Below, piece after piece: positions 55,162-64,000 of a stretch of DNA of 64,000 nucleotides. The stretch is from Shimia sp. R9_2. Lineage in GTDB: Bacteria; Pseudomonadota; Alphaproteobacteria; Rhodobacterales; Rhodobacteraceae. The position numbers and the translations under genes were made by a program. Position 1 is the stretch's first letter. Each line of letters starts with the position of its first letter. The notes under the pieces were generated by a model. It was not told the DNA's origin, made no database searches, and saw only the letters and a program-made list of their open reading frames with translations. The stretch lies in contig NZ_JAGHRO010000010.1 of the NCBI RefSeq assembly GCF_017743735.1, forward strand, positions 1 through 64,000, read 5' to 3'.

Positions 55162-56745
55162 ATGCCCGTCGACCAAAACACATCCCCCACCCCCAAAACG
55201 CGCAAGCGCCGCGGCCGTAAGTCCCCACCTGTCAGCAGGGCCTCTGCGGATGCGTTCAGCTTGGAGCACACCATCGGACCTCGCGCGGGCTTTGGTTTTC
55301 TCGACAGCGATCGCATGGAGACGCTGAAAGAGCGGGTTCTTGATCTTCTTTCAGAATACGGCGTCATGATTGTGCATCCGCTGGCACGAGAGACTCTTGT
55401 GAAAGCTGGCGCGCTAGAAGGCCGCGAAGCCGGACGCCTGCGAATGCCGCGCGAAATGGTGCAAGAAGCTTTGGCTGCGACGCCAAAATCCTGTCGCCTT
55501 GCGGGCAAGGACAGATCGTTTGATCTCACTGTACCTCGCATGGATCAGGGTTTCATTCTACGTACTGGCACGGGAGCCCACGGGTATGTCGATCCACGAG
55601 ACGCGAGCTATCGCAATATGGATCTCACCGCGGTTAAAGAAATCACAGCGGTGGCCAACACTCTCAATCAGGTTGGATTTATTGCCCACCCTTTTGTGCA
55701 TGGCGTTCCAGAGGTCACAGCGGACATTCACTCCTATGCAACCATCACCGCGCGCACTCAAAAGCACGTTTGGATGCAACCTTACCAGAAGGAAAATATC
55801 GACTACCTGCTGAAGATCGCAGCCATTGCGGCAGGAGGAGAGGAGGCCCTGCGCGCCAACCCGTCAACCAGCACGATCACCTGTTCATTCTCGCCACTTG
55901 AGTTCAAGTACATGGACACGGAGGTGATCATAGCTTGCGGCAAATATGGTTTGCCCGTTCACGCCTGCTCGCTGCCAAGTGCTGGCGGTACCGCGCCCCT
56001 TTCACCGGCTGCGTTGGCTATTGTGGCAGTTGCGGAAGTTGTCGGCATGATCACCATGGCACATGTGCTTTCACCAGGCTTGCCAATCATTGCAACCCCG
56101 CTAATGATTGCGCTTGATATGCTCACCGGAAGCGCCCTGCAATCTTCTGTGGAAGCGATGCAAGCAGCATCTCTGTCAATCCAACTCGTGAAGCATGGCT
56201 TCGGGCTGATGGCGCACACCTATGGCTCAGGGTCCGACACACCAGATTCAGACCACCAATCCATGGCGGAGCGGGCCATGTTGATGCAAACCGCAGCCCT
56301 GTCCGGCGCAGACATCTTGGGGGGGATCGGTCAGCTTGAGTGCGCTGCCGTATTTTGCCCAGTTCAGGCGGTGCTGGACAATGAAATCGGTGCGATGGCA
56401 CGACGCCTGTTGCGTGTCCCCGACATCTCGGATGCCGCGCTTAATTTTGATGAGATGCTGAAGGTCCCCGTTGGCGGGCATTTTCTGGACAGTGACCATA
56501 CGGTTTTGGGCTGTCGAGAACAGTTTACCCCCGAAGTGTTCCAACGCATTGGCCGCGACGATTATGAAGCTGGCGATCGCAAGGCAGCCTTTGAGTTCGC
56601 TCGCGACAAAGCCCTTTCCGCAATAGAAAAAGCCCCCGAAGCGCCACTGTTGTCGCGCGATCAAATGACAGAGATCAGCGAGCTCACACAGATGGCGGAC
56701 AAGCATATCGTCGAAGTTTACTCAGGTAAGGTCGAGACCATCTAG
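55162..56745 (+). CDS. Trimethylamine methyltransferase (MttB) superfamily protein, non-pyrrolysine
   Basis: A 527-residue TIM-barrel protein of COG5598. ATG 55162 follows AGGAGG. The N-terminus is basic and low-complexity (KTRKRRGRKS), then the family core runs from FGFLDSDRMETL to the C-terminal AEIL-type region (DDYEAGDRKAAFEFARDKAL). No internal TAG codon interrupts the frame, so it belongs to the non-Pyl branch, some of which demethylate glycine betaine or other quaternary amines onto a corrinoid protein. No corrinoid protein or reductive activase gene is adjacent, so the substrate and methyl acceptor are unknown. Confidence 0.85.
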   Translation: MPVDQNTSPTPKTRKRRGRKSPPVSRASADAFSLEHTIGPRAGFGFLDSDRMETLKERVLDLLSEYGVMIVHPLARETLVKAGALEGREAGRLRMPREMVQEALAATPKSCRLAGKDRSFDLTVPRMDQGFILRTGTGAHGYVDPRDASYRNMDLTAVKEITAVANTLNQVGFIAHPFVHGVPEVTADIHSYATITARTQKHVWMQPYQKENIDYLLKIAAIAAGGEEALRANPSTSTITCSFSPLEFKYMDTEVIIACGKYGLPVHACSLPSAGGTAPLSPAALAIVAVAEVVGMITMAHVLSPGLPIIATPLMIALDMLTGSALQSSVEAMQAASLSIQLVKHGFGLMAHTYGSGSDTPDSDHQSMAERAMLMQTAALSGADILGGIGQLECAAVFCPVQAVLDNEIGAMARRLLRVPDISDAALNFDEMLKVPVGGHFLDSDHTVLGCREQFTPEVFQRIGRDDYEAGDRKAAFEFARDKALSAIEKAPEAPLLSRDQMTEISELTQMADKHIVEVYSGKVETI

Positions 56746-56808
56746 GCGCCTCTCTTGCCCCAAGCCGACTCCCCTACGCGAACGCGGTGCCCGCGATCCA
56801 GCGGGTGG

Positions 56809-58185
56809 TTAATCTAACCCGCGCTGGCATTTTGCGAGTGCGGTTTTCATGGCGCCAACAAGTTTATCCCGGCTAATGGGCTTGGGCACATGCCCCGTCA
56901 TGCCGCCATTGAGGTAGCCGGCCACCTGATGCACCATTGCATTGGCACTGACAGCAATGATCGGGATGGGCTCAAGCATGTTTTCATGCTCCAGTTCCCG
57001 TATACGCCGCGTCGCCTCCATGCCATCCATGACCGGCATGTTGATGTCCATTAGGATCATATCATACCGCCCGCGCTGCCATTCCTGCACGGCTTTTTCT
57101 CCGTCGTCGACAATGGTGAGTTTGGGTGGACCTGCCTTTTTGAGCATGTGTTTTAGAACTATTTGATTTGTACGATTGTCCTCAGCCGCAAGTATGCGAA
57201 GCCCTGCCAAACTGGCAGCTTGATCGCCTTCTGCGATGTGACCGGGCGCATCGTCGTGTGACTGGGCTTTCTCAACAAGAAGATTCGCCTGAAACTCCGC
57301 TCCCTGGCCCTCCTCGCTTCGCAACTTGATGGACCCACCAGTCAGCTCGCAAATATGCCGGGATATCGCGAGACCCAGACCGGTCCCACCATGCATGCGC
57401 GTTATGCTTGCATTGGCTTGGCTGAACCTCTGAAACAGTCTCGGCTGTTGCGATCTTGAAATGCCCCGCCCAGTGTCCTTGACCCGCAGAACCAGAACAG
57501 ATCCTCCAGCCAAAGTCTCTCGCAGATCTATATGCAACGACACACTCCCAATGTCCGTAAACTTAATAGCGTTTGACAGAAGATTGCCTGCCACCTGCTG
57601 AAGCCGCATTGGGTCTGCACGTATTGTCGCCTGGGCCGCTTCAGACAGGCTGACATGAAAGGCCAGCCCCTTCTCCTCAGCGCGCAACCGGAAGTGCTGC
57701 AGCATCGCGTCACCGAGCTGTCTCAAATCATAGGGAATTGCCTCAAACTCCAGCTTCCCCGCTTCTATCTTTGAAATGTCGAGCACATCATTGATCAGAG
57801 ATAATAGCAGCCCTCCACTGTCCTGAAGGATCTGCACCAACTGCCCTTGATCTTCCGACAATCCACTGTCCCGAAGGGCCTGCGCCATGCCCAAGATCCC
57901 ATTGAGCGGTGTGCGGATTTCGTGGCTCATGGTGGCCAAAAAGACGGACTTGGCCTCGTTCGCCGATTCCGCAACGACGCGCGCCTCCTCAAGCTCCTGT
58001 GTCCGCTCCTTAACGGCGGTCTCCAAGGTATCTAGAAGCTTCTGCAACCTTTGGTTCGCCTCATAGAGTTCACGGCTTTTTGCCTCAAGAAGATGCTCAG
58101 CCTCCTCTCGCGCACGCATCTGTCGATTGTACCTGCGGCGCGATACTGTTTCGGTCGGCGCCGCAAGGTCGTCGCGTAAAAACAT
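56809..58185 (-). CDS. Cytoplasmic hybrid histidine kinase (H-NOX-associated)
   Basis: A 458-residue hybrid kinase. A coiled coil (about 25-75) leads to the HisKA dimerisation helix with phospho-His88 in MSHEIRTPLNG, then the HATPase domain (QVAGNLLSNAIKFT N-box, DTGRGI, GGTGLGLAI) and a C-terminal receiver with phospho-acceptor Asp in ILMDINMPVMDG. There is no membrane segment or own sensor domain. It is coupled to the upstream H-NOX gene by a TGATG overlap, so H-NOX is its probable sensory input for NO or O2. No output regulator is encoded nearby. Confidence 0.92.
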   Translation of the reverse strand: MFLRDDLAAPTETVSRRRYNRQMRAREEAEHLLEAKSRELYEANQRLQKLLDTLETAVKERTQELEEARVVAESANEAKSVFLATMSHEIRTPLNGILGMAQALRDSGLSEDQGQLVQILQDSGGLLLSLINDVLDISKIEAGKLEFEAIPYDLRQLGDAMLQHFRLRAEEKGLAFHVSLSEAAQATIRADPMRLQQVAGNLLSNAIKFTDIGSVSLHIDLRETLAGGSVLVLRVKDTGRGISRSQQPRLFQRFSQANASITRMHGGTGLGLAISRHICELTGGSIKLRSEEGQGAEFQANLLVEKAQSHDDAPGHIAEGDQAASLAGLRILAAEDNRTNQIVLKHMLKKAGPPKLTIVDDGEKAVQEWQRGRYDMILMDINMPVMDGMEATRRIRELEHENMLEPIPIIAVSANAMVHQVAGYLNGGMTGHVPKPISRDKLVGAMKTALAKCQRGLD

Positions 58186-58730
58186 CACGCGGCTTTCTGC
58201 AGTGTGAACTCTGCTGTAAAGCGCCCGCCCTGCGAGCGATCCACCATTTGAAGATCAACCTCCTGCTGGAAATGCTCCATGCAGGATTGGATCATCCCCT
58301 TGCAGAAATGCTGGAGCGGACGCTCACTGTCGTAGACCATTTTGAACTGATCCACCGAAAGCCGCTCCGTGGTAAAACTTGGCAGCTCGACTTCCGGGTA
58401 GAGCTTGCGCACCTCCACATGGACCTCATCTTCGATGGACTCCAGCATGTCGAACCCGTCAGTCTTGCCCTCAAAGAACACTGGATAGCTTTCCACAAAG
58501 CGGGCAAACATCCATTGGCCAAATTGCTCATGCAAATCCTCTACAGGTACTTTAACCCGAGCGCCGATCGCCTCCACAATTGTAAGCAGTTCTCGGCAAG
58601 GGTAGTTTCCCACAACGCTAAACGCGCCATCGGTTTCCAATTCTGTTTCATCGAGAATCTCATCCACGACATCCTCTCCCAGAGCGGATTCAGCCATTCG
58701 GACCAATTCAACAAACACAATGCCTTTCAT
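58185..58730 (-). CDS. Haem NO-binding (H-NOX) sensor protein
   Basis: A 181-residue H-NOX protein starting MKGIVFVELV. The proximal haem ligand is His104 (DEVHVEV), and the haem-propionate motif Y-x-S-x-R is at 133-137 (YDSER). These align with the same residues of the Shewanella protein. The fold binds NO, and in some members O2, and controls a partner kinase or cyclase. The neighbour here is a hybrid histidine kinase. I choose ATG 58730; the longer frame adds residues unrelated to the family. Confidence 0.93.
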   Translation of the reverse strand: MKGIVFVELVRMAESALGEDVVDEILDETELETDGAFSVVGNYPCRELLTIVEAIGARVKVPVEDLHEQFGQWMFARFVESYPVFFEGKTDGFDMLESIEDEVHVEVRKLYPEVELPSFTTERLSVDQFKMVYDSERPLQHFCKGMIQSCMEHFQQEVDLQMVDRSQGGRFTAEFTLQKAA

Positions 58731-58831
58731 GGCAACCTCCGCGAAACTCAAAACCAACCAACGCGAACATGATGCGAACAAATGGTAAACAAAAATCTAA
58801 GAAACAAGGGGATTGCGCTTAGATCTCCATA

Positions 58832-58852
58832 TTGGTAAAGAACCTTTACCAA
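58832..58852. promoter_or_regulatory. Inverted-repeat operator before lldD
   Basis: Perfect 9-bp arms TTGGTAAAG and CTTTACCAA flank AAC, ending 20 bases before the lldD start, in the divergent lldD/H-NOX region. TTGGT-N-ACCAA-type sites are used by GntR-family regulators of lactate and pyruvate genes (LldR/PdhR), so this is a likely lldD operator. Confidence 0.7.
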
Positions 58853-58872
58853 ATTACGGAGTTTAAGAGCGC

Positions 58873-60039
58873 ATGACCGTGATCACCTGTATTGACGATC
58901 TCAAACGCCTGTATAAGCGCCGCGCGCCGCGCATGTTTTACGACTATGCCGAAACCGGCAGCTGGACAGAAAAGACTTTTCAGGAAAATACCTCTGACTT
59001 TGCTGACATCTACCTGCGCCAGCGCGTCGCTGTAGATATGTCGGGCAGAACAACGGCCAGCCAAATGATCGGGCAAAACGTCACTATGCCGGTGGCATTG
59101 GCCCCAGTCGGCCTGACCGGAATGCAGTGCGCCGACGGCGAGATCAAAGCCGCGCGCGCAGCAGAGAAATTCGGCGTGCCCTTCACCCTGTCCACCATGT
59201 CGATCAACTCGATCGAGGAAGTGGCAGAGGCCACCACCAAGCCTTTCTGGTTTCAGCTTTACACCATGACCGACGAGGATTTTGTGGCCCGCCTGATCGA
59301 GCGCGCAAAAGCGGCAAAATGCTCGGCACTGGTGATAACGCTGGATCTCCAGATCCTCGGGCAGCGGCACAAAGACCTCAAAAATGGCCTATCCGCCCCA
59401 CCCAAACTGACCGCTTCGACCATTGCCAACCTCGCCACCAAATGGCGCTGGGGTATAGAGATGCTGGGCGCCAAGCGGCGCAACTTCGGCAATATCGTGG
59501 GCCATGTGCAGGGCGTGACTGATACTGCCGATCTGGGGGCCTGGACCGCGCAGAGCTTTGACCCGTCGCTGGATTGGGACAAGATCGCCAAAATCAAAGA
59601 GATTTGGGGCGGCCCGGTGATCCTGAAAGGCATTCTGGATGCCGAAGATGCCAAGATGGCGCTGAAAGTGGGCGCGGATGCGATTATCGTTTCCAACCAC
59701 GGCGGCCGCCAGCTTGACGGGGCGCTGAGCGCAATCCGAGCCCTGCCCTCCATCATAGAGGCCGTGGGCGATCAGGTTGAGGTGCATCTGGACAGCGGTA
59801 TCCGCTCTGGTCAGGACGTGCTGAAGGCGCTCGCGCTGGGGGCCAAAGGCACCTACATCGGTCGCGCCTTCATCTACGGACTGGGCGCGATGGGCGAAGC
59901 GGGCGTCACCAGGGCGCTGGAAGTGATCCACAAGGAGCTTGATGTCTCCATGGCGCTTTGTGGCCGCCGCAGCGTGACTGATCTGGACCGCGATATCTTG
60001 CTGGTGCCGGAAAATTTCGAAGGCCGCTGGCAGGGCTGA
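58873..60039 (+). CDS. lldD: L-lactate dehydrogenase (FMN-dependent, quinone-linked)
   Basis: A 388-residue alpha-hydroxy-acid oxidase. The catalytic histidine lies in VSNHGGRQLDGA and the FMN phosphate site is in GIRSGQDVLKALALGAKGTYIGR; APVGLTGMQ is the FMN-contacting segment. It oxidises L-lactate to pyruvate and passes electrons to the quinone pool. GGAG stands at 58858. No lactate permease or lldR is adjacent. Confidence 0.93.
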   Translation: MTVITCIDDLKRLYKRRAPRMFYDYAETGSWTEKTFQENTSDFADIYLRQRVAVDMSGRTTASQMIGQNVTMPVALAPVGLTGMQCADGEIKAARAAEKFGVPFTLSTMSINSIEEVAEATTKPFWFQLYTMTDEDFVARLIERAKAAKCSALVITLDLQILGQRHKDLKNGLSAPPKLTASTIANLATKWRWGIEMLGAKRRNFGNIVGHVQGVTDTADLGAWTAQSFDPSLDWDKIAKIKEIWGGPVILKGILDAEDAKMALKVGADAIIVSNHGGRQLDGALSAIRALPSIIEAVGDQVEVHLDSGIRSGQDVLKALALGAKGTYIGRAFIYGLGAMGEAGVTRALEVIHKELDVSMALCGRRSVTDLDRDILLVPENFEGRWQG

Positions 60040-60105
60040 TCTAACGCTTTGACATTCCGCTGCCCGGCACGTCATAAACGGGCCGGGCAGAAGGACGTCT
60101 TGTAT

Positions 60106-60732
60106 ATGCTTGTCTTTTTCAAACAGAATCTTGCATTTCTATCTGTGCCGAAGACCGGTTCGACGGCATTTGAAAGCACATTGCGCTCAAGAGCGGACGT
60201 CATTTTCACCAAGAGTGTGAAGCATATGACAATCGGCAAATTTCACGCCAAACTCGCCCCGCTTTTGTCCGAGACCTACGGCATACATCCCGAGCGTGTC
60301 GCTGTGATCCGCGACCCGATTGACCACGCGCGCAGCTGGTACAAGTACCGCAGCCCTGAGCGTATGGGAGCAGGCAACCCCGCAAGCCATGGCGGCATCA
60401 GTTTTGACGAATTTGTAATAGATGCAATCAGCCCGTCACCGAGCAAAGCAGCCGGCATAGGGTCTCAAGCGTCTTTTCTGTCGCTCACGCCGGGCATTGT
60501 CCCCATCCATCACCTTTTCGCTTACGATCAGAGCGAGCTTCTGCTGGCCTTTTTATCGGCCCGATTTGAGGAACCAATCGTGCCTGGCTTGCGAAATGTA
60601 TCTCCGGATGTGGCAGCCCCAATTTCTGAGGACGTCGCCGCCGCCTTTCGCGCTGCGCGCCCAGATGATTTTGCGCTTTATGACCGCGTCAAAGACGCAG
60701 GGGGCATCCTGCGCGATTTTCGCAGCGAGTAG
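60106..60732 (+). CDS. Sulfotransferase-like P-loop protein
   Basis: A 208-residue protein starting MLVFFKQNLAFLSVPKTGSTAFE. PKTGSTAFE is the PAPS 5'-phosphosulfate loop seen in sulfotransferases, and VAVIRDPIDHARSWYKY resembles the 3'-phosphate motif. The acceptor is unknown. ATG 60106 is chosen because upstream codons belong to a palindromic GC-rich spacer. It follows lldD by 66 bases and precedes rplY. Confidence 0.7.
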   Translation: MLVFFKQNLAFLSVPKTGSTAFESTLRSRADVIFTKSVKHMTIGKFHAKLAPLLSETYGIHPERVAVIRDPIDHARSWYKYRSPERMGAGNPASHGGISFDEFVIDAISPSPSKAAGIGSQASFLSLTPGIVPIHHLFAYDQSELLLAFLSARFEEPIVPGLRNVSPDVAAPISEDVAAAFRAARPDDFALYDRVKDAGGILRDFRSE

Positions 60733-60835
60733 CCCCGAATCCCCTTTGCATTTCAGCCAATCCGCGCTATAGGCGCGGCTTCACGTGGGGTTACAGCCTT
60801 GGAGGAACCCCACCCTTATTTATGGAGAATTCAAT

Positions 60836-61465
60836 ATGGCTGGTCAGATTCCTGATCTTCACGCCGAAGTACGCACGGGGACAGGCAAGGGCGCCGCTCG
60901 TCAAGCGCGTCGCGACGGTTTTGTTCCTGGTGTTGTTTACGGCGGCGAAGGTGAACCTTTCGCAATCCAGATCCCTTTCAACGTTCTGTTCAAGAAACTG
61001 AAAGAAGGCCGCTTCCTGTCCACGCTTTTCAACCTGAAAGTTGAAGGCCAGGAAGACGTGCGCGTGATCTGCCGCGGCGTTCAGCGTGACACCGTGAAGG
61101 ACCTTCCGACCCACATCGACCTGCTGCGTCTGCGTCGTACTTCCAAAATCAACCTGTTCATCCACGTTGACTTTGAAAACGAAGAAGCGGCACCGGGCAT
61201 CAAAAAAGGTGGCGTTCTGACCATCGTGCGCCCGGAAGTCGAACTGAACGTGACCGCGGGTGACATCCCTGAGCGTCTGGTTGTTGACCTGACCGGCAAA
61301 GAGATCGGCGACGTGATCACCATCAGCCAGATCGACCTGCCAGCTGGTGCGAAGCCAACCATCGACCGTGACTTCGTGATCGCCAACCTGTCCGCACCTT
61401 CCGGCCTGCGTTCCGCAGACAACGAAGAAGAAGCTGAAGGCGAAGAAGCCGCAGCGGAAGAATAA
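60836..61465 (+). CDS. rplY: 50S ribosomal protein L25/general stress protein Ctc
   Basis: A 209-residue long-form L25 (TL5/Ctc): an N-terminal 5S rRNA-binding domain (about 1-95, with [20 protein letters not shown]), a C-terminal TL5 domain and an acidic tail ([13 protein letters not shown]). ATG 60836 follows TGGAGAA. Codon use is strongly biased, as expected for a highly expressed gene. A strong terminator follows. Confidence 0.95.
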   Translation: MAGQIPDLHAEVRTGTGKGAARQARRDGFVPGVVYGGEGEPFAIQIPFNVLFKKLKEGRFLSTLFNLKVEGQEDVRVICRGVQRDTVKDLPTHIDLLRLRRTSKINLFIHVDFENEEAAPGIKKGGVLTIVRPEVELNVTAGDIPERLVVDLTGKEIGDVITISQIDLPAGAKPTIDRDFVIANLSAPSGLRSADNEEEAEGEEAAAEE

Positions 61466-61496
61466 ACACAACATCGGCCTGTACGGACTGTGTGAG

Positions 61497-61528
61497 CGCG
61501 GCGCCTTCAGGCGCCGCGTTTTTTTTGG
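61497..61528 (+). terminator. Rho-independent terminator of rplY
   Basis: A 9-bp GC stem (CGCGGCGCC / GGCGCCGCG) with loop TTCA is followed by a run of T residues. Confidence 0.93.
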
Positions 61529-61712
61529 GCAATGCGCGCTCTGCTTTCGGAGTAATCTTCCTGTGTCGTCCTTATAGGTCAAAGCAACCACAATCGCTCT
61601 CGTGAGAAGACTTGCATCATATCGCCTCAGACCACCTACTCGATTGCGAACACGTCAGAGCTTAGACAAAGCAGACATCAAAGGAGTGTTGGTTAGAGAA
61701 CGGTATGCGCCT

Positions 61713-62534
61713 TCAAAACTTGTGAGCGCGCAAGTCAGGCAGAGATATATTGGCAACTTGCTCTGCAATAGGAGGTGTGGACAGGGGATGTGTATCAGAG
61801 GAAAACTTCTCCGGGTCCCGCATGGGATGCCATTGATTGGCGAAGTGGATCTCCAGACCGGAGAACTTCGCCTTATAAGCCATCTTCGCACTGCCCGGCA
61901 CCCAATAGCCGAGATAGACATAAGGCAGCCCCGCTTCCCGCGCGATCTCGATGTGATCGAGGATCAGATAAGTTCCCAGTGATGCCCGACTCTGCTCCGG
62001 ATCATAGAAGGAATACACCATGCTCAGGCCATCTTCGAGCATGTCTGTCAGGCACACACCGATCAAGGCATCGGTCTCCCGATCCGTATACTCCACCACG
62101 CGGCTGCGGATGGGCGTTTCCTCAATCATTGCGGCAAACTCGAAGACATCCATGTCAGCCATGCCACCGTCGGCATGACGGGTGTCCAGATACCGCCGAA
62201 ACAGTTCAAACTGCTCTTCCGTTGCCCAAGGAGACGTTGCGCGACGCATCAAATGCGCGTTTCGACGCGCTGCACGCCGCTGACTCTTGGTGGGCTGAAA
62301 CTTCGACACATCAATGCGCGCCGACATACAAGCAGTGCAGTCCGTACAAGAAGGACGATACAAAACATTCTGAGAACGTCGAAACCCCTGCTGCGAAAGC
62401 GCGTCGTTCAGAGCCGTTGCATTGTCTCCTTGCAAGGCGGTGAACAGCTTTCGCTCCATGCGCCCTTCCAAATAGGGGCAAGGCTGCGGGGCGGTTACAT
62501 AGAACTGCGGTGCTATTGGCAGGGTGTGGCGCAT
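61713..62534 (-). CDS. bpt: Aspartate/glutamate leucyltransferase
   Basis: A 273-residue N-end-rule enzyme of the arginyl/leucyl-tRNA-protein transferase family. It carries the N-terminal cysteine motif (PCPYL and [11 protein letters not shown]) and the C-terminal catalytic domain with [20 protein letters not shown]. The bacterial form transfers leucine from Leu-tRNA to proteins with N-terminal Asp or Glu, marking them for ClpAP. It is a single gene in this window. Confidence 0.93.
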   Translation of the reverse strand: MRHTLPIAPQFYVTAPQPCPYLEGRMERKLFTALQGDNATALNDALSQQGFRRSQNVLYRPSCTDCTACMSARIDVSKFQPTKSQRRAARRNAHLMRRATSPWATEEQFELFRRYLDTRHADGGMADMDVFEFAAMIEETPIRSRVVEYTDRETDALIGVCLTDMLEDGLSMVYSFYDPEQSRASLGTYLILDHIEIAREAGLPYVYLGYWVPGSAKMAYKAKFSGLEIHFANQWHPMRDPEKFSSDTHPLSTPPIAEQVANISLPDLRAHKF

Positions 62535-62699
62535 GATACTCCATCAACTAGGCACGAGGACAAAGTTATCAACAGGATCTGAGAACGCGCAAGCCCCTAC
62601 AAAGCGTTGCTACCCACTGTTTTTACACTGTTGGTTAAGATTTGAATTTCATTAACCGATTATTAACATCAACTTCGCGCAATCCGCCGCGCGTTTAAA

Positions 62700-63863
62700 C
62701 TAGGTGCAACTTTCGATCAGTTTTTCCATGAAACGCTGTCCAGCTTCAAACTGAGCGACGGAGAGGAACTCATCCGGCTGATGTGCCTGCGCAATATCGC
62801 CGGGACCGCAGATCACTGTAGAGTAGCCTGCTTCCTGGAAGTGGCCTCCCTCGGTACCATAGCTGACAACGCGCGTAGCGTTGTCTCCGGTGAGCTGACG
62901 CACCAGAGCTTCCGCTTCGCCTTGCTCCTCAGGGGCCAGCGCCGGAACCATAAAGGACTCGGTCATCTCGATGTACGTTTCAGGCACCACCGCTTGCATC
63001 TCTGCCTCAATTTCGGCGGCCCTTGCACGTGCCCGAGACATCCAGAACGCATGATCCTCACCAGGGACAACCCGAAAATCGAGACCGAAGCGGCAATCAA
63101 GCGCGGTGATGTTATGCGCTGTGCCACCTTCAATCACCCCAACATGAACAGTGGTCCATGGAGGCTCAAATGTAGCGGACGTATCGCTAGGGGTCTTTGC
63201 CTGATTGGCGACATTCATTTCGTTAGCCCACTCAATCAGCTTGGCACCATACATGATTGCATTCACGCCGGTGTGCATCAGCGAACTGTGCACCTCAAAG
63301 CCGCGTATATGCACCATGAAGCCAGCTCCGCCTTTGTGCCCAGAAACCGCGCCCATCATGGACGGCTCACCAACGATCGTTGCACTGCCTTTCGGGAAGT
63401 GAGCATTCAGGCTGTTGATCAACGGCGGAGCGCCTGCGCAGCCGATTTCCTCGTCATAAGACAAAGCAAGCTGGATCGGCCGCTGAACATTGGCATAGTG
63501 CGCCTCAACCATCGCCCAGATGGCCAAAGCGTCGAAGCCCTTCATATCGCATGTACCGCGCCCAAAGAGCTTTCCGTCCCGCTCAACGACCTCAAAAGGA
63601 TCACTGCTCCAAGGCTGCCCTTCAACCGGCACAACATCTGTGTGGCCCGACAATACGATGGCACCTTCCACCGCAGGCCCGACATGCGCAAAAACAGAAG
63701 CTTTGTCAGGGTCTGTTTCATGCGGGTGGCGGTGTGCTGCGATACCATGGCTCTTGAGATAAGCCTCGACCCAATCGATCAGCGGCAAATTCGTTTCACT
63801 CGACACCGTTGGGAAAGATACGAGTTTCTCAAGAATGGCGCGGGGCGTCAGTCTTTCCGCCAT
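62700..63863 (-). CDS. argE: Acetylornithine deacetylase
   Basis: A 387-residue M20 metallopeptidase. Metal ligands and catalytic residues are visible at His74 and Asp76 (GHTDVVPV), Asp106 (GTCDMKG) and Glu138/139 (YDEEIGCAG), with a dimerisation lid domain between about 175 and 290. It hydrolyses N2-acetylornithine in arginine synthesis. It starts five bases after the stop of an upstream gene cut by the window end. Confidence 0.9.
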   Translation of the reverse strand: MAERLTPRAILEKLVSFPTVSSETNLPLIDWVEAYLKSHGIAAHRHPHETDPDKASVFAHVGPAVEGAIVLSGHTDVVPVEGQPWSSDPFEVVERDGKLFGRGTCDMKGFDALAIWAMVEAHYANVQRPIQLALSYDEEIGCAGAPPLINSLNAHFPKGSATIVGEPSMMGAVSGHKGGAGFMVHIRGFEVHSSLMHTGVNAIMYGAKLIEWANEMNVANQAKTPSDTSATFEPPWTTVHVGVIEGGTAHNITALDCRFGLDFRVVPGEDHAFWMSRARARAAEIEAEMQAVVPETYIEMTESFMVPALAPEEQGEAEALVRQLTGDNATRVVSYGTEGGHFQEAGYSTVICGPGDIAQAHQPDEFLSVAQFEAGQRFMEKLIESCT

Positions 63864-63867
63864 AGAC

Positions 63868-64000
63868 TCAATACCCGCTGTCGGTGATCAGAACTTTATG
63901 GCCGGGACCAACCTCTTTGTACTCAGACGGCTGCGCCTCATAGCCAACCGGATGGATCGGGCTTGGGATTGGCTTAAAGTTCAGGTCTTTCTCAGACTTA
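63868..64000 (-). CDS. Partial gene upstream of argE (C-terminal end only)
   Basis: An open frame enters at the window end and stops at 63868, giving 43 residues ending HKVLITDSGY. It contains no recognised motif. It is collinear with argE and four bases away, so it is probably in the same operon. I do not recognise the product. Confidence 0.6.
   Translation of the reverse strand, partial: KSEKDLNFKPIPSPIHPVGYEAQPSEYKEVGPGHKVLITDSGY

Noticed and set aside
56791-56806. Small hairpin CCCGC / GCGGG between the methyltransferase and kinase genes
   Set aside because: The 5-bp stem without a T-run is too weak to call a terminator.
62781-63887. 368-codon plus-strand open frame over argE
   Set aside because: Antisense shadow; argE shows all metal-binding residues.

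Overview
The window looks like chromosomal DNA from a marine alphaproteobacterium of the Rhodobacteraceae (Roseobacter group). This rests on several points: an intact smoE-F-G-K-S-mtlK polyol operon in the order known from Rhodobacter sphaeroides, a K/L-type CbiKLMQO metal transporter, a GTTC-N7-GTTC LexA box before imuB, RTX/Hint secreted proteins, a TRAP transporter, and urea and polyol ABC importers. I see no rRNA, tRNA, CRISPR array, phage or intact insertion sequence. The 5' end (GH16-RTX protein) and the 3' end (unknown gene upstream of argE) are cut by the window.

Layout. 1-4.6 kb: a secreted GH16/RTX glycosidase (-) diverges from a TMAO/DMSO-reductase-type molybdoenzyme carrying a C-terminal haem c domain. 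4.9-12.9 kb: a plus-strand block with a TRAP importer (DctP-Q-M) followed by pobA, pcaC, pcaH, pcaG, a DUF849/BKACE enzyme and pcaB. Together these form an uptake and ring-cleavage route for 4-hydroxybenzoate/protocatechuate that lacks pcaD, pcaIJ and pcaF locally. 12.9-16.7 kb: an ECF metal transporter (cbiO-Q-L-M-K, -) under a cobalamin riboswitch. 16.8-23.3 kb: a LacI regulator diverging from ugpB-A-E-C plus an EEP phosphodiesterase. 23.6-25.5 kb: a CBS protein and an NhaD/ArsB-like transporter. 25.6-30.5 kb: the SOS mutasome imuB-dnaE2 (-) with a LexA box and no imuA.

30.7-36.8 kb: a PLP aminotransferase, an RTX-Hint protein (-), a DUF4856 exported protein and a sterol-desaturase-family hydroxylase. 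36.9-44.4 kb: the sorbitol/mannitol smo operon (-) with its LacI regulator and two matching palindromic operators. 44.5-45.6 kb: a Gfo/Idh/MocA oxidoreductase broken by a one-base frameshift in a G-run. 45.8-51.7 kb: the urea transporter urtABCDE (-). 52.2-64 kb: mostly housekeeping genes (ychF, trpA, lldD, rplY, bpt, argE), mixed with a PagL-like protein, an MttB-family methyltransferase, an H-NOX/hybrid histidine kinase pair and a sulfotransferase-like protein.

A recurring architectural point is that all four binding-protein-dependent importers (TRAP, ugp, smo, urt) carry a GC-rich hairpin immediately 3' of the binding-protein gene. This fits segmental mRNA stabilisation that gives excess binding protein over membrane subunits. 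The window as a whole reads as a nutrient-scavenging generalist: aromatics, glycerol phosphates, polyols, urea, lactate and methylated amines.
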